From positions 1 through 64,000 of the forward strand of contig NZ_BOMB01000054.1 in NCBI RefSeq assembly GCF_016861975.1: a DNA stretch of 64,000 nucleotides. Direction: 5' to 3'. This stretch comes from Actinocatenispora rupis. Its GTDB lineage: Bacteria; Actinomycetota; Actinomycetes; Mycobacteriales; Micromonosporaceae. How positions within the stretch are numbered: the stretch's first letter is position 1; each line of letters begins with the position of its first letter. Shown here piece by piece: positions 42,320-51,312 of this stretch. The notes beneath the pieces are model-generated. The model searched no databases and had not been told where the DNA came from. It saw only the letters and a program-made list of their open reading frames with translations. The translations under genes and the position numbers were made by a program.

Positions 42320-43180
42320 ATGACCATTCTCGTGACCGGAGCCACCGGTGCCCTCGGCGGCCGTATCGTCGCGCACCTGCTGGACCGCGTGCCCGCCGCC
42401 GAGATCGCCGTCTCCGTACGCGATGCCGGCCGCGCCGCCGACCTGGCCGCCGCCGGCGTCGACGTACGCCAGGCCGACTTCGACGACGCCGCCTCCGTAC
42501 GCCGGGCGTTCGACGGGGTGGACCGGCTGGTTCTGGTGTCCACCAACGGATCCGACGACCAGCGGCTCGCCCAGCACGCCACCGCGGTACGTGCCGCGGC
42601 AGACGCGGGCGTCGGCTTCCTCGCGTACACGAGCGTGACGGCGGCGGACGCGGACAGCGTCGCCGGCCTCGCCGAGGTGCACGGCGGTACCGAACGGGCG
42701 ATCCGGGACACCGGCATCCCCTTCTCGTTCCTGCGCAACAACATGTACCACGAGAACTACACCGGTCAGCTCGCCGCCGCTTACGACCGGGGCGCGCTGG
42801 TCACCGCGACCGGCAGCGGCCGGCTCGCCAGCGCCGCCCGCGACGACTACGCCGAGGCCGCGGCGGTCGTGGCCAGCACCCCCGGCCACGACCGCACCGT
42901 GTACGAGCTGACCGGGCCGCGCGCGTGGACGTTCGACGAGCTGGCGGCGATCGCCACCGGGATCACCGGCCGGCCGCTGGCGCACGTCGGTGCCGCCGAC
43001 GCCGACCTGGCGCAGGGCCTGCGCGACGCCGGCCTCCCCGGCTTCCTCGCCGACACCCTCGTCGCGATCGACGTCGCGGTCCGCGCCGGCCGGCTCGCCG
43101 AGGTACGCCCGGACCTGCCGAAGCTGCTGGGGCGCGCGCCGGTCGACATCGCCGACGCCGCCCGCGCCGCCCTCGCCTGA
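42320..43180 (+). CDS. QorB/YtfG-like NAD(P)H:quinone oxidoreductase
   Basis: 286 residues of the NmrA-like SDR subfamily: MTILVTGATGALGGRIVAHLL (Rossmann), IAVSVRDAGRAADLAAAGVDVRQADFDDAASVRRAFDGVDRLVLVST and FSFLRNNMYHENY match the type 2 quinone oxidoreductase QorB. It reduces quinones with NAD(P)H, protecting against electrophile stress. AGGAGC precedes ATG 42320. Together with the divergent HxlR gene it forms a redox-sensing unit. Confidence 0.9.
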   Translation: MTILVTGATGALGGRIVAHLLDRVPAAEIAVSVRDAGRAADLAAAGVDVRQADFDDAASVRRAFDGVDRLVLVSTNGSDDQRLAQHATAVRAAADAGVGFLAYTSVTAADADSVAGLAEVHGGTERAIRDTGIPFSFLRNNMYHENYTGQLAAAYDRGALVTATGSGRLASAARDDYAEAAAVVASTPGHDRTVYELTGPRAWTFDELAAIATGITGRPLAHVGAADADLAQGLRDAGLPGFLADTLVAIDVAVRAGRLAEVRPDLPKLLGRAPVDIADAARAALA

Positions 43181-43238
43181 GCCACGCCGGTTCCGACTGC
43201 CGACGCCCGCGCCGCGGCGTCGGCAGTCGGCCCCCGCC

Positions 43239-43362
43239 GCACCGTGTACCTGGATCCGCGCGCGAGGGCGCCAGCAGTCGCCGTCCGGGGCACCGTGTAC
43301 CTGGATCCGCCCGCCGGGGCGCCCGCAGCCGCCGCCACCCGGCACCGTGTACCCGGCCGCCC
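43239..43362. repeat. 51/52-bp tandem repeat before the tautomerase-like gene
   Basis: GCACCGTGTACCTGGATCCG-C at 43239-43259 and 43290-43310 (identical) and a degenerate third copy (GCACCGTGTACC, 43342-43353) recur with a 51-52 bp period, with similar Pro/Ala-coding sequence between. They occupy the gap between the quinone reductase and the next gene and stop shortly before its promoter. Confidence 0.7.
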
Positions 43363-43371
43363 GGCGACGCC

Positions 43372-43377
43372 TAGGCT
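43372..43377 (+). promoter_or_regulatory. Leaderless promoter -10 hexamer
   Basis: TAGGCT ends 6 nt before ATG 43384. This is the clearest example of the leaderless geometry repeated across this window. Confidence 0.6.
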
Positions 43378-43383
43378 GGCCGG

Positions 43384-43734
43384 ATGCCGATCGTGGAGGT
43401 CACGTACGCGCCGCACGTCGCCGACGGCACGCTGCGCGCGCTCGCCTCGGCCCTGCCGCACCTGGTGTCCACCGCCGTCGAGTGCCCCGAGGAGCCGTAC
43501 GACGGGGACCTGCGGCCGGGCGACGTGGACCTGCGCCTCCGCCCGCGCGGGCCGTACGACAGCGGTGGTCTGGCCGTCGTGGTCGAGGTGCGCTCCAAGT
43601 GGTTCGCCAGCCGCGCCGCGGACCGGCAGGAGCGTGCCGACCGCCTGTACGCCGACCTCGTGGCCGCCGTCGACCTGCCCGACCTCGGCGTGTACCTGAC
43701 GCTCCCGGTGGCCGCCTGGTCCCAGGGCGACTGA
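43384..43734 (+). CDS. Tautomerase-superfamily-like small protein
   Basis: 116 residues starting MPIVEVTYAPHVADGTLRALASALPHLVSTAVE. A Pro immediately after Met and the beta-alpha-beta pattern (VVVEVRSKWFASRAADRQERADRLYADLVAAVDLP) are reminiscent of the 4-oxalocrotonate tautomerase or 5-carboxymethyl-2-hydroxymuconate isomerase fold, where Pro1 is the catalytic base. The match is by pattern only. Leaderless start at 43384. Confidence 0.6.
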   Translation: MPIVEVTYAPHVADGTLRALASALPHLVSTAVECPEEPYDGDLRPGDVDLRLRPRGPYDSGGLAVVVEVRSKWFASRAADRQERADRLYADLVAAVDLPDLGVYLTLPVAAWSQGD

Positions 43735-43738
43735 CGGT

Positions 43739-44137
43739 TCAGCCCGCGGAGCAGTACGTCGGCCAGCCGTGGCCGGGCTGCTCGCTCCCGTCCCCGCTGT
43801 ACGTCAGGGCGAAGACCAGTCCCGTCGTCACCAGCAGCAGCGTGGCGGCGAGCGTGACGAGCAGCGCTCCGGGGCGGGGAGCCCGGTGCAGCGCCAGCAC
43901 CCCGAGTACGGCGGCGCCCACCAGGAACGCCACCGCGCACGCCAGCAGTACGACGACGCCGAGGGTCGGCGCCATCGTCACGCATGCCGTACGGCTGCTG
44001 AGGATGCGCGCGTTCTCGGCGTCGCGGGCCGACGCCAGCGCGAGCCAGCCGGCGGACGCGCCCACGCTGGCGAGACAGAGCACGGCGGCGAGCAGCGGTC
44101 GCCAGGGGAGCCGGGTCGTGGACGGGTCCGTACGCAC
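43739..44137 (-). CDS. Small membrane protein, three predicted helices
   Basis: 132 residues from GTG 44137, which is preceded by TACCCT with 6 nt between (leaderless). Hydrophobic helices near residues 13-33 (LLAAVLCLASVGASAGWLAL), 52-77 and 83-107. A short C-terminal segment (GDGSEQPGHGWPTYCSAG) would face outside if helix number is three with the N-terminus in. Converges on the tautomerase-like gene, with 4 nt between stops. Function unknown. Confidence 0.62.
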   Translation of the reverse strand: MRTDPSTTRLPWRPLLAAVLCLASVGASAGWLALASARDAENARILSSRTACVTMAPTLGVVVLLACAVAFLVGAAVLGVLALHRAPRPGALLVTLAATLLLVTTGLVFALTYSGDGSEQPGHGWPTYCSAG

Positions 44138-44284
44138 CGGGCCAGGGTAGGTCCACCGGACGAGTACCGCCGCCGGGCTGTCGTCGCACCTCACCGTGCC
44201 CCGCGGTACCGTTCCTCGCGACGCCGCGCGTGTACGGCGACGGTCCGCGAACGGCGCGGGCCGAGGGGCGGGCGGACGGAGAAC

Positions 44285-45571
44285 ATGGCGTCGGACGAGC
44301 TGACCGGGACCGGCCGGCCCACCCCCGAGCCCGGACCCGCCACCGACCCGCCCTCGCCCGGGGAAGCCGGAGCGGACCCGGCCACGCCCGACTCGCGTGG
44401 CCCCGGCGACGCCCCGGCCGGGGAAACCACCGCCGATCCGGTCACGCGCGGCGCGGGTACCGGAACCGACGCCGACCCATCCACACCCGACTCGCGCGGC
44501 ACTGACGACGCCCCAGGCGGGGGAGCCGCCGCCGGTCCGGCCACGCGCGATGCGGGTACCGGAACCGACGCCGTGGTGGCGTCCCCTGCCGAGGGCGCGG
44601 ACGACGCGGGAGATGGCTCAACCCCAACCGATCCGGCCGGTACGGAGCCGGTGCCGGGGTGGCGGCGGGCGTCGCGGCCGCGGCGGATCGGGACGTTGCT
44701 GCGCCTGACGGTGGTGGCGGCGTGGCGGCAGGACCCGTTCGCGAAGGCCGCGCAGTCGGCGTTCTGGCTGACGCTGTCGCTGCCGCCACTGCTGCTGGGC
44801 CTGCTGGGCTGCGTCGGGTACCTGGGGGACTGGGTCGGCGCGCCGCTGGTGGAGGAGCTGCGGGACGAGATCTTGACGTTCGCGAACGCGGTGTTCACGC
44901 ACCAGGTGGTCGTGGACATCATCCGGCCGACGGTCGCGGACACGCTGTCGCACGGCAAGGCGGAGGTCGCGTCGCTCGGGTTCGTCCTGTCGCTGTGGGC
45001 CGGTTCGTCGGCGATGTCCTGCTACGTCGACGCCATCACCGCCGCGTACGGGCAGAAGTCGGTGCGGCACGAGGTGTGGCAGCGGCTGTTCGCGCTGTTG
45101 TTGAACCTCGCGGGGCTGATCGTGGCGGTGGTGACGTTGCCGCTGCTGGCGCTCGGCCCGGACGTGCTGCCCCGGCTGGTACCGGTGGCGCACCGGCAGG
45201 GTGTCGAGGACATCGTCGGCGCCTCGTACTACCCGGTCGTGGGGCTGCTGCTGATCCTGGCCCTGACCACGCTGTACAAGCTGGCGCCGCCGCACAAGCT
45301 GCCGTGGCACCGGGGGCTGCCGGGCGCGGTGACGGCGATGGCGTCGTTCCTGGTGGCGAGCATCGGGCTGCGGGCGTACATCGGGTGGATCGGGTCGACG
45401 GGATACACGTACGGTGCGCTCGCCACACCGATCGCGTTCCTGCTGTTCGCGTTCTTCGCCGGGCTCGCCACCGTACTCGGCGCGCACCTGAACGCCACGG
45501 TGCAGCGCCTCTGGCCGGCCAAGACCGTACGGTGGTCGCGGCGGCTGCTGCGCCGGGCCCGCGGCCTCTGA
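44285..45571 (+). CDS. YihY/BrkB-type integral membrane protein with low-complexity N-terminus
   Basis: 428 residues. Residues 1-120 are Pro/Asp/Gly/Thr-rich with two imperfect 33-residue repeats (ADPATPDSRG from residue 30, ADPSTPDSRG from 63; DNA 44372-44569). From about 135 follows the YihY/virulence-factor-BrkB core of six or seven helices (FAKAAQSAFWLTLSLPPLLLGLLGCVGYLGDW ... LYKLAPPHKLPWHRGLPGAVTAMASFLVASIGLRAYIGW). The role of YihY proteins is unsettled (cell-envelope or permease-like). ATG 44285 follows GGAGAAC. Confidence 0.85.
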   Translation: MASDELTGTGRPTPEPGPATDPPSPGEAGADPATPDSRGPGDAPAGETTADPVTRGAGTGTDADPSTPDSRGTDDAPGGGAAAGPATRDAGTGTDAVVASPAEGADDAGDGSTPTDPAGTEPVPGWRRASRPRRIGTLLRLTVVAAWRQDPFAKAAQSAFWLTLSLPPLLLGLLGCVGYLGDWVGAPLVEELRDEILTFANAVFTHQVVVDIIRPTVADTLSHGKAEVASLGFVLSLWAGSSAMSCYVDAITAAYGQKSVRHEVWQRLFALLLNLAGLIVAVVTLPLLALGPDVLPRLVPVAHRQGVEDIVGASYYPVVGLLLILALTTLYKLAPPHKLPWHRGLPGAVTAMASFLVASIGLRAYIGWIGSTGYTYGALATPIAFLLFAFFAGLATVLGAHLNATVQRLWPAKTVRWSRRLLRRARGL

Positions 45572-45596
45572 CCCGCCCGGGTGACAGGATGGACCG

Positions 45597-46277
45597 GTGA
45601 TCGCACTGGTGACCGGGGCCAACCGGGGGATCGGCCGCGAGGTGGCCCGGCAGCTCGTCGAGGCCGGCCACACCGTCCTGGTGACCGCCCGGTCCGCGGA
45701 CGCCGCCGCCGGGGTCGCCGCCGAGCTGGGACCGGACGCGCACCCGTTGCGGCTCGACGTCACCTCCACCGACGACGTCGTACGCTGCGCCGCGGACGTC
45801 GCCGACCGGTTCGGCGTCCTCGACGCGCTCGTCAACAACGCCGCCATCACGTACGACACGTGGCAGCGTGCGGCGGACGCGGACCTGGACGTGGTGCGCG
45901 ACGCCGCCGAGACCAACCTGTACGGGCCGTGGCGGCTGGTCCAGGCACTGCTGCCGCTGCTGCGCGCGAGCCGGCACGGCCGGATCGTGAACGTGTCGAG
46001 CGAGGCGGCGTCACTCGCCGGGATGGGCGGCGGGACGCCGGCGTACACGGTGTCGAAGGTGGGGTTGAACGCGCTGACCCGGATGCTCGCCGCCGAACTG
46101 CGCCCGGACCGGATCCTCGTGAACGCGGTCTGTCCCGGCTGGGTCGCCACCGACATGGGCGGGCCGGGCGGCCGACCGGTGACCGCGGGCGCGGCGAGCG
46201 TGGTGTGGGCCGTGACGCTGCCCGACGACGGGCCGACCGGCGGCTTCTTCCGGGACGGCCGCCCGCTGCGCTGGTAG
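45597..46277 (+). CDS. Short-chain dehydrogenase/reductase (SDR)
   Basis: 226 residues of a classical SDR: cofactor motif TGANRGIGREVARQL (6-20), NNAA (about 79-82), catalytic Ser in VNVSSEAASLAGMGG and Tyr-x3-Lys in AYTVSKVGLNALTRMLAAEL; the C-terminus VCPGWVATDMGG is typical of carbonyl-reductase-like SDRs. It reduces carbonyls with NADPH; the substrate is unknown. CAGGAT ends 6 nt before GTG 45597 (leaderless). Confidence 0.9.
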   Translation: MIALVTGANRGIGREVARQLVEAGHTVLVTARSADAAAGVAAELGPDAHPLRLDVTSTDDVVRCAADVADRFGVLDALVNNAAITYDTWQRAADADLDVVRDAAETNLYGPWRLVQALLPLLRASRHGRIVNVSSEAASLAGMGGGTPAYTVSKVGLNALTRMLAAELRPDRILVNAVCPGWVATDMGGPGGRPVTAGAASVVWAVTLPDDGPTGGFFRDGRPLRW

Positions 46278-46322
46278 GCGTACGGGTCTGCGCGCGGGCG
46301 GCGCGGCGTGCACCATGGGCGC

Positions 46323-47006
46323 ATGGCGTACGTCCTGCTGCACAGCCCGCTGGTCGGCCCCTCGACCTGGTACCCGGTCGCCGACCGGCTGCGCGCCGCC
46401 GGTGCCACCGTCGTGGTCCCCGTACTCACCCCCGCGCTCGCCGGCGACCCGCCGTACTGGCCGCGCATGGTCCGCGTGGTCCGCACCGCTCTCGCCGGCG
46501 TACCCCGGGACGAACCGGTCGCCGTGGTGGCGCACAGCAACGCCGGCCTGTACGTGCCCGTCGTGTGCGCCGAGCTGGACCACCCCGTCGCCGCCTCGGT
46601 GTTCGTCGACGCCGCCATGCCGGCCCGATCCGGCGACACCCCGGTCGAACCCCCGCACATGCTGCACATGGTCCGCGGCATGGCCGTCGACGGTGTCGTC
46701 CCGCGCTGGACCGACTGGTGGGACGCCGCGGACGTGGCGACGCTGTTCCCCGACGACACCACCCGGCAGCGCGTCACCGCCGAACAACCCTGCCTGCCCC
46801 TCGCGTACTTCGAGTCCAGCGTGCCCGTACCGGACGGCTGGGCCGACCACCCGGTCGCGTACCTGCAGCTGAGCCCCGGGTACGAGGCCGAGGCGGCGGA
46901 GGCGGCGGACCGCGCCTGGCGCGTCGAGTCGCTGCCCGGCGACCACCTGCACCAGCTCGTCGACCCCGACGCCGTCACCGCCCGCCTGCTCCAGCTCGCG
47001 CGCTGA
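46323..47006 (+). CDS. Alpha/beta hydrolase
   Basis: 227 residues, a compact fold: MAYVLLHSPLVGPSTWYPVADRLRAAGATVVVPVL, nucleophile region VVAHSNAGLYVPVVCAELD (Ser in H-S-N-A-G, a variant of GxSxG), and the His in LPGDHLHQLVDPDAV. The non-canonical elbow (HSNAG) is unusual, so the activity is uncertain. CACCAT ends 6 nt before ATG 46323. Confidence 0.75.
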   Translation: MAYVLLHSPLVGPSTWYPVADRLRAAGATVVVPVLTPALAGDPPYWPRMVRVVRTALAGVPRDEPVAVVAHSNAGLYVPVVCAELDHPVAASVFVDAAMPARSGDTPVEPPHMLHMVRGMAVDGVVPRWTDWWDAADVATLFPDDTTRQRVTAEQPCLPLAYFESSVPVPDGWADHPVAYLQLSPGYEAEAAEAADRAWRVESLPGDHLHQLVDPDAVTARLLQLAR

Positions 47007-47198
47007 GGCGCCCCGGCGGGTCACCCCGGGTCCCCGGCATCGTGGTGATGCTCCCGGCATCGGGACCGACAGATCCCGTTGAAGACCCGAGGGGTCAGCC
47101 AGGCGAAGGTCGGATCTCGCCGGGAGGCGTTCGCTGACGTCCTCACTGTCGGTCGGTGGGCCAGACGCGCAACGGCGTCACCACCAACATCATCACTG

Positions 47199-50042
47199 TC
47201 AGTCGAGGAGGCCGGCGCGGTGGGCGAAGGCGGCCGCCTCGGTACGGGTGGCGACGCCGAGCTTGGTGAGGATGCGCGCGACGTGCGTGGCGACGGTGTT
47301 GCCGGTGACGAACAGTTCGGCGGCGATCTGCGCGTTGGACCGGCCGCGGGCGAGGACCCGCAGGACGTCGAGTTCCCGTGCGGTGAGGCCGAATCCGGGT
47401 GTGGCGGGCGGTTCGGCGGCGGGGGAGAGCCGGGCCCGGGCGAGCATCTCGTCGACGCGGGCGAGCAGCGGCCGGGCGCCGAGCGCCGAGGCGATCCGGC
47501 GGGCCTCGTCGAGCCGGGTACGGGCGCCGGGACGGTTGTTGGTGGCGAGCGCGATGCCGGCGCCGTCGGCCAGTACGGTGGCGAGCTCGTGGGGGTTGTG
47601 CAGCGCGCGCCACGCGTCGGCGGCACGGTCGGCGGCGGCCAGGTCGCCGTGGCCGGCGAGTACGTCGAACGTGGCCCGGTACGCCCGCCGCGTCGCCGTG
47701 CACGCCTCGACGGCGTCGACGAACCGGGTCAGCGCGGCGATCCGGTCGGCGGTGGCGGCGGCGACGCGCCGGTTGCGGGGCGCCGCCGCGCGCCGCGCCC
47801 GCTGTAGCCGTACGCCGGCGAGGGCCAGCCGCATCGCGTCCGTCGGGTACGGCGGCGGCCAGTCCAGGTATCCGGTGAGGATGCTGTCGGCGGCGTCCAG
47901 CTCGCCGCGTGCGGTGGCGTCGGCGATGCGCTGGACGGCGAAGTCCGGGTCGAAGTCGCGGCGGTCCCGCCGGTGCGCGCCGAACTCGGTCAGCTGCCGC
48001 AGCAACACCTCGAACCGGTCGGCGTCGCCGCGGCAGCGCGCCACGTCGGCGGCGACCAGCCGCAGGAACGCGGCGTACAGCGGGGGCGGGCCGTCGGCGA
48101 GGGCGTCGGTGACGACGTCGACCGCCGCGTCCCACTCGCCGAGGAACCGGAGCTGACCGGCGCGTACGACGGCGAGCATGCTGCCGCGGGACCGCGCCAT
48201 GCCGAGGCGTTCGGCGGCCCGCTGCCCGTCGTGGCACAGGTCCGCCGCCAGCCGGTACTCGCCGGCCTCGCCGAGCGCCAGCGCCTCCCACTGGTACGTC
48301 GTGAGGTAGGTGGGGTCGTCGCCGGCGGTGCGTGCCGCCTGCCGTGCCTCGGCGAACGTCCGCCGGGAGCGTACGGTGTCGCCGGCGGCGCCGGCCAGCA
48401 TCGCCAGTACCAGCAGGGGACGGGCGCGCAGACCCGGATCGCCGTAGCCGTCGGCGAGGCGCAGCGACTCCTCGGCGTGCACGCGGGCCCGCGCGTAGCG
48501 TTCGGTGCTCGCGTCGACGAACGCGGCGTCGGCCAGCAGTTCGGCGCGCAGCCGGTCCGACCGGCCCGGCGGTACGAGCGCCAGCGCGTCGTGCAGGTCG
48601 GGGCCGTCCGAGCCGTCGAGCCGGTGCGCGAGCCGGCCGCGCAACCCCAGCAGCCGCGCCGTACGGTCCGGTTCGGCGGCGGGGTCCAGCGCGTCCAGCG
48701 CCGCCGTGGCGTACGTGATGCCGTCGGCGGAACGGCCCGCCGCGAACGCCGCGAACGTCGCCTCCTCCAGTACGGCGGTGCGCTCGGTTCCGGTCAGGGA
48801 AGCCGGATCCGCGACCCGCGACCAGCCGTCGAGTACCAGGCCCAGCAGGTGCAGGCGCTCGTCGTGCGCGGAGCCGACGTGCCGGCTGGCCCGCCACGCG
48901 GCCGGCAGCGCCAGCTCGGGTTCCCCGGCGGCGGTCCAGTGCTCGGCCAGCGCCGGGGCGTCCGGGTCGCGACCGGCGAGCGCCCGCGCGTACCGGGCGT
49001 GTCCGTGGCGGCGGTCGAGCGGCAGGAGCGTGTCGTACACGGCGTCGCGGATCAGGTCGTGCCGGATCCGGTACCCGTCGGCGCCGGCGACGACCAGGTC
49101 GCGCCCGACCAGCGCCCCCAGCCCGTCGCGCAACCGGGTGACCCCGGCGACCTCGGCGAGCAGGTCGTCGGGTACCTCGGCGCCGGCGACGGCGAGGACG
49201 GACAGCAGCGCGCGGGCCTGGTCCGGGAGGTCGGCGATCCGGTCGAGCAGCAGGTCGCGCAGGTCGCCGGCGGACATCGGCGCGGCCCCGCTCAGCGCCT
49301 CGACGAACAGCGGATTGCCGCCACTGCGCCGATGTACGGCACCGGCGCGCTCCGGGTCGCCCGGCCGCCCGTCGATCGCCGCCAGCAGTTCCGAGACCTG
49401 CCGGCGGGACAGCGGACCCAGCTCCACGCGGACCAGTTCGGCGCGGCGGCCGAGTTCGGCGAGCAGCCGGCGGTTCGGGTGGTCGGCGGCGAGGCTGCCG
49501 GTACGGACCGTGCCGACGAGTAGCACGCGGCTGTCGCCGAGGTTCCGCGACAGGTACGTGAACAGTTCGCGGCTGGACGCGTCGGCCCAGTGCAGGTCCT
49601 CGACGACGACCACGACGGGGCGCTCCGCCGCGGCCGCGCCGAGCAGCGTCAGCATCTCCTCCAACAACCGGGTACGCCCGAGCGCCGGCACCGCGGGCCG
49701 TACGCCCGGCAGCCACGCGCCCAGCGCCGACCCGTCGAGCGGCAGGTACGCGTCGACCCGGTCGCGGCCGAGACGCCGCACGAGGTGCCGCAGCACCGCC
49801 ACGAACGGCACGTACGGCGCGGCGTCGGCGCCGAGTTCGAGGCAGCCGCCGGACAGTACGAGCGGGTCGTCGGGCAGGCCGGACAGCGCGGCCGTGACGA
49901 GCCGGGACTTGCCGATGCCGGCCTCGCCGGACACCAGCACCGTGACCGCCGCGCCGGACCGGGCCCGCGCGTACGCGTCGCGCACCGCGCCGGTCTCGGC
50001 CGCCCGCCCGACCAGCACCGGGCTGACCACCGAACCCGACAT
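47199..50042 (-). CDS. LuxR family ATP-binding transcriptional regulator (AAA_16 plus HTH)
   Basis: 947 residues. The AAA_16 domain begins SPVLVGRAAETGAVRDAYARARSG, with Walker A GEAGIGKS (39-46) and the Walker B-like strand VVVVVEDLHWADASSRELF (about 140-158). A long TPR-like region follows, then a C-terminal LuxR HTH (GLTARELDVLRVLARGRSNAQIAAELFVTGNTVATHVARILTKLGVATRTEAAAFAHRAGLLD). The architecture is that of LAL-type pathway regulators. The flanking hydrolase and reductase genes face away from it and are not obviously its targets. Confidence 0.92.
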   Translation of the reverse strand: MSGSVVSPVLVGRAAETGAVRDAYARARSGAAVTVLVSGEAGIGKSRLVTAALSGLPDDPLVLSGGCLELGADAAPYVPFVAVLRHLVRRLGRDRVDAYLPLDGSALGAWLPGVRPAVPALGRTRLLEEMLTLLGAAAAERPVVVVVEDLHWADASSRELFTYLSRNLGDSRVLLVGTVRTGSLAADHPNRRLLAELGRRAELVRVELGPLSRRQVSELLAAIDGRPGDPERAGAVHRRSGGNPLFVEALSGAAPMSAGDLRDLLLDRIADLPDQARALLSVLAVAGAEVPDDLLAEVAGVTRLRDGLGALVGRDLVVAGADGYRIRHDLIRDAVYDTLLPLDRRHGHARYARALAGRDPDAPALAEHWTAAGEPELALPAAWRASRHVGSAHDERLHLLGLVLDGWSRVADPASLTGTERTAVLEEATFAAFAAGRSADGITYATAALDALDPAAEPDRTARLLGLRGRLAHRLDGSDGPDLHDALALVPPGRSDRLRAELLADAAFVDASTERYARARVHAEESLRLADGYGDPGLRARPLLVLAMLAGAAGDTVRSRRTFAEARQAARTAGDDPTYLTTYQWEALALGEAGEYRLAADLCHDGQRAAERLGMARSRGSMLAVVRAGQLRFLGEWDAAVDVVTDALADGPPPLYAAFLRLVAADVARCRGDADRFEVLLRQLTEFGAHRRDRRDFDPDFAVQRIADATARGELDAADSILTGYLDWPPPYPTDAMRLALAGVRLQRARRAAAPRNRRVAAATADRIAALTRFVDAVEACTATRRAYRATFDVLAGHGDLAAADRAADAWRALHNPHELATVLADGAGIALATNNRPGARTRLDEARRIASALGARPLLARVDEMLARARLSPAAEPPATPGFGLTARELDVLRVLARGRSNAQIAAELFVTGNTVATHVARILTKLGVATRTEAAAFAHRAGLLD

Positions 50043-50156
50043 CCCCCGTACCCCCGAATTCCCGGATCCGATCTCACCAGGACTGACGATGACATGCCGG
50101 TACCACGACCGGCAGCCTGCTGGTGTCACCCACCGCACCGGCAAGGAGCCACCGCG

Positions 50157-50759
50157 ATGAACACCACCGAAGGCCGTACCGTCGTCGCCAACATCTCGCT
50201 GTCGCTGGACGGCCGGACCAGCGGCCCGGGCGGCGAGTACGACCTGGGATGGATCGTGCCGCACGCCGTCAGCGACGGCGCCCGCGACCACATGGTCGAG
50301 GTCACCGGCAAGGCCACCACGGCGCTGCTCGGCCGCAAGAACTACCAGGGGTTCTCGGGGTTCTGGCCGTCGGTCGCCGACGACGCGGCCGCCGACCCGC
50401 GGGACCGGACGTTCGCCCGCTGGCTCAACGAGGTCGAGAAGGTCGTCTTCGGCCGTACACTGTCCACTGTGGACTGGTCGAACGCGCGGCTGGCCGACGC
50501 CGACCCGGTGGCCACCGTCCGCGCCCTGCGCGCCGCGCCGGGTGACGACATCATCGTCCTGGCCAGCAGCAGCATCATCCGGCAACTGCTCGCCGCGGAC
50601 GAGGTCGACCGGCTCAGCATCACCCTGTGCCCCGAGGTCGCCGGCGGCGGCGCGCGGCTGTTCGACGACGGGCTGCCCGGCTCGTCGTGGACCCTCGCCT
50701 CCACCGCCACGACCGACACCGGGGCGATCTGCCTGCTGTACGACCGCGCCCGGTCCTGA
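50157..50759 (+). CDS. Dihydrofolate reductase-like (RibD_C) family protein
   Basis: 200 residues: TVVANISLSLDGRTSGPGGEYDLGWIVPHAVSDGARDHMVEVTGKATTALLGRKNYQGFSGFWPSV, KVVFGRTLSTVDWSNARLADADPVATVRALRAAPGDDIIVLASSSIIRQL and SITLCPEVAGGGARLF are the family blocks. A NADPH-dependent reductase of unknown substrate. AAGGAG precedes ATG 50157. The palindrome GTCCACTGTGGAC occurs inside the coding sequence at 50462-50474, its only genic copy seen. Confidence 0.88.
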   Translation: MNTTEGRTVVANISLSLDGRTSGPGGEYDLGWIVPHAVSDGARDHMVEVTGKATTALLGRKNYQGFSGFWPSVADDAAADPRDRTFARWLNEVEKVVFGRTLSTVDWSNARLADADPVATVRALRAAPGDDIIVLASSSIIRQLLAADEVDRLSITLCPEVAGGGARLFDDGLPGSSWTLASTATTDTGAICLLYDRARS

Positions 50760-50888
50760 CGGCACGCGAACGACGGCACCCGGCCGTACCGGGGACCGAC
50801 GCGGGGCCCGCGCCTCAGGCCCCGCATGCCATGCGCGTCCCGCCACGGGCACGCACCAGCAGTACGGACAACGGAACGGGAGAGTCCC

Positions 50889-51311
50889 ATGAAGATCGTG
50901 GTATGGATCGCGTCGGCGCTGCTGGCGGTGACGTTCCTCGTGGTCGGCGGCGGCAAGCTGCTGGCACCGACGGCCGAACTCCACCAGACCGCCGCCGGAG
51001 TACCGGTCGCCCTACTGAAGCTCGCCGGCGCCGCCGAGGTACTCGGTGCGCTCGGTCTGGTGCTGCCCGCCGCGACCCGCATCCGCCCGGTACTCACTCC
51101 GGTCGCGGCGGTCGGGCTGGTGCTCACCATGCTCGGCGCGACCATCACGAACCTGGCGGTCGGCGTGCCCGCGAGCGCCGTCGCCACCCTCGTACTCGGT
51201 GCCGTCGCGGCGTTCGTGGGCTGGGCCCGGTTCGGCCCCGCCGCAGTACGACCGCGCACCGGCGGCCGGCGCGCCGAGCCCGCCGGCCCGACCGTACGGG
51301 TCGACGGCTGA
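50889..51311 (+). CDS. DoxX family membrane protein
   Basis: 140 residues. Four helices typical of DoxX-like proteins: VVWIASALLAVTFLVVGGGKLL, the loop HQTAAGVPVALLKLAGAAEVLGALGLVL, VLTPVAAVGLVLTMLGATITNLAVG and TLVLGAVAAFVGWARF, with a basic tail. The role is uncertain; DoxX-like proteins may handle quinones. GGGAGAG precedes ATG 50889. Confidence 0.85.
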   Translation: MKIVVWIASALLAVTFLVVGGGKLLAPTAELHQTAAGVPVALLKLAGAAEVLGALGLVLPAATRIRPVLTPVAAVGLVLTMLGATITNLAVGVPASAVATLVLGAVAAFVGWARFGPAAVRPRTGGRRAEPAGPTVRVDG

Positions 51312-51312
51312 C

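Noticed and set aside
43239-43362. 51-bp tandem repeats as a CRISPR array
   Set aside because: Only three units, the inter-repeat sequence is itself similar, the repeats are degenerate and no Cas genes are nearby.
20628-50759. DHFR-like genes as folA or trimethoprim resistance
   Set aside because: They belong to the RibD_C/DHFR-like branch of uncertain substrate; FolA-specific motifs are absent.
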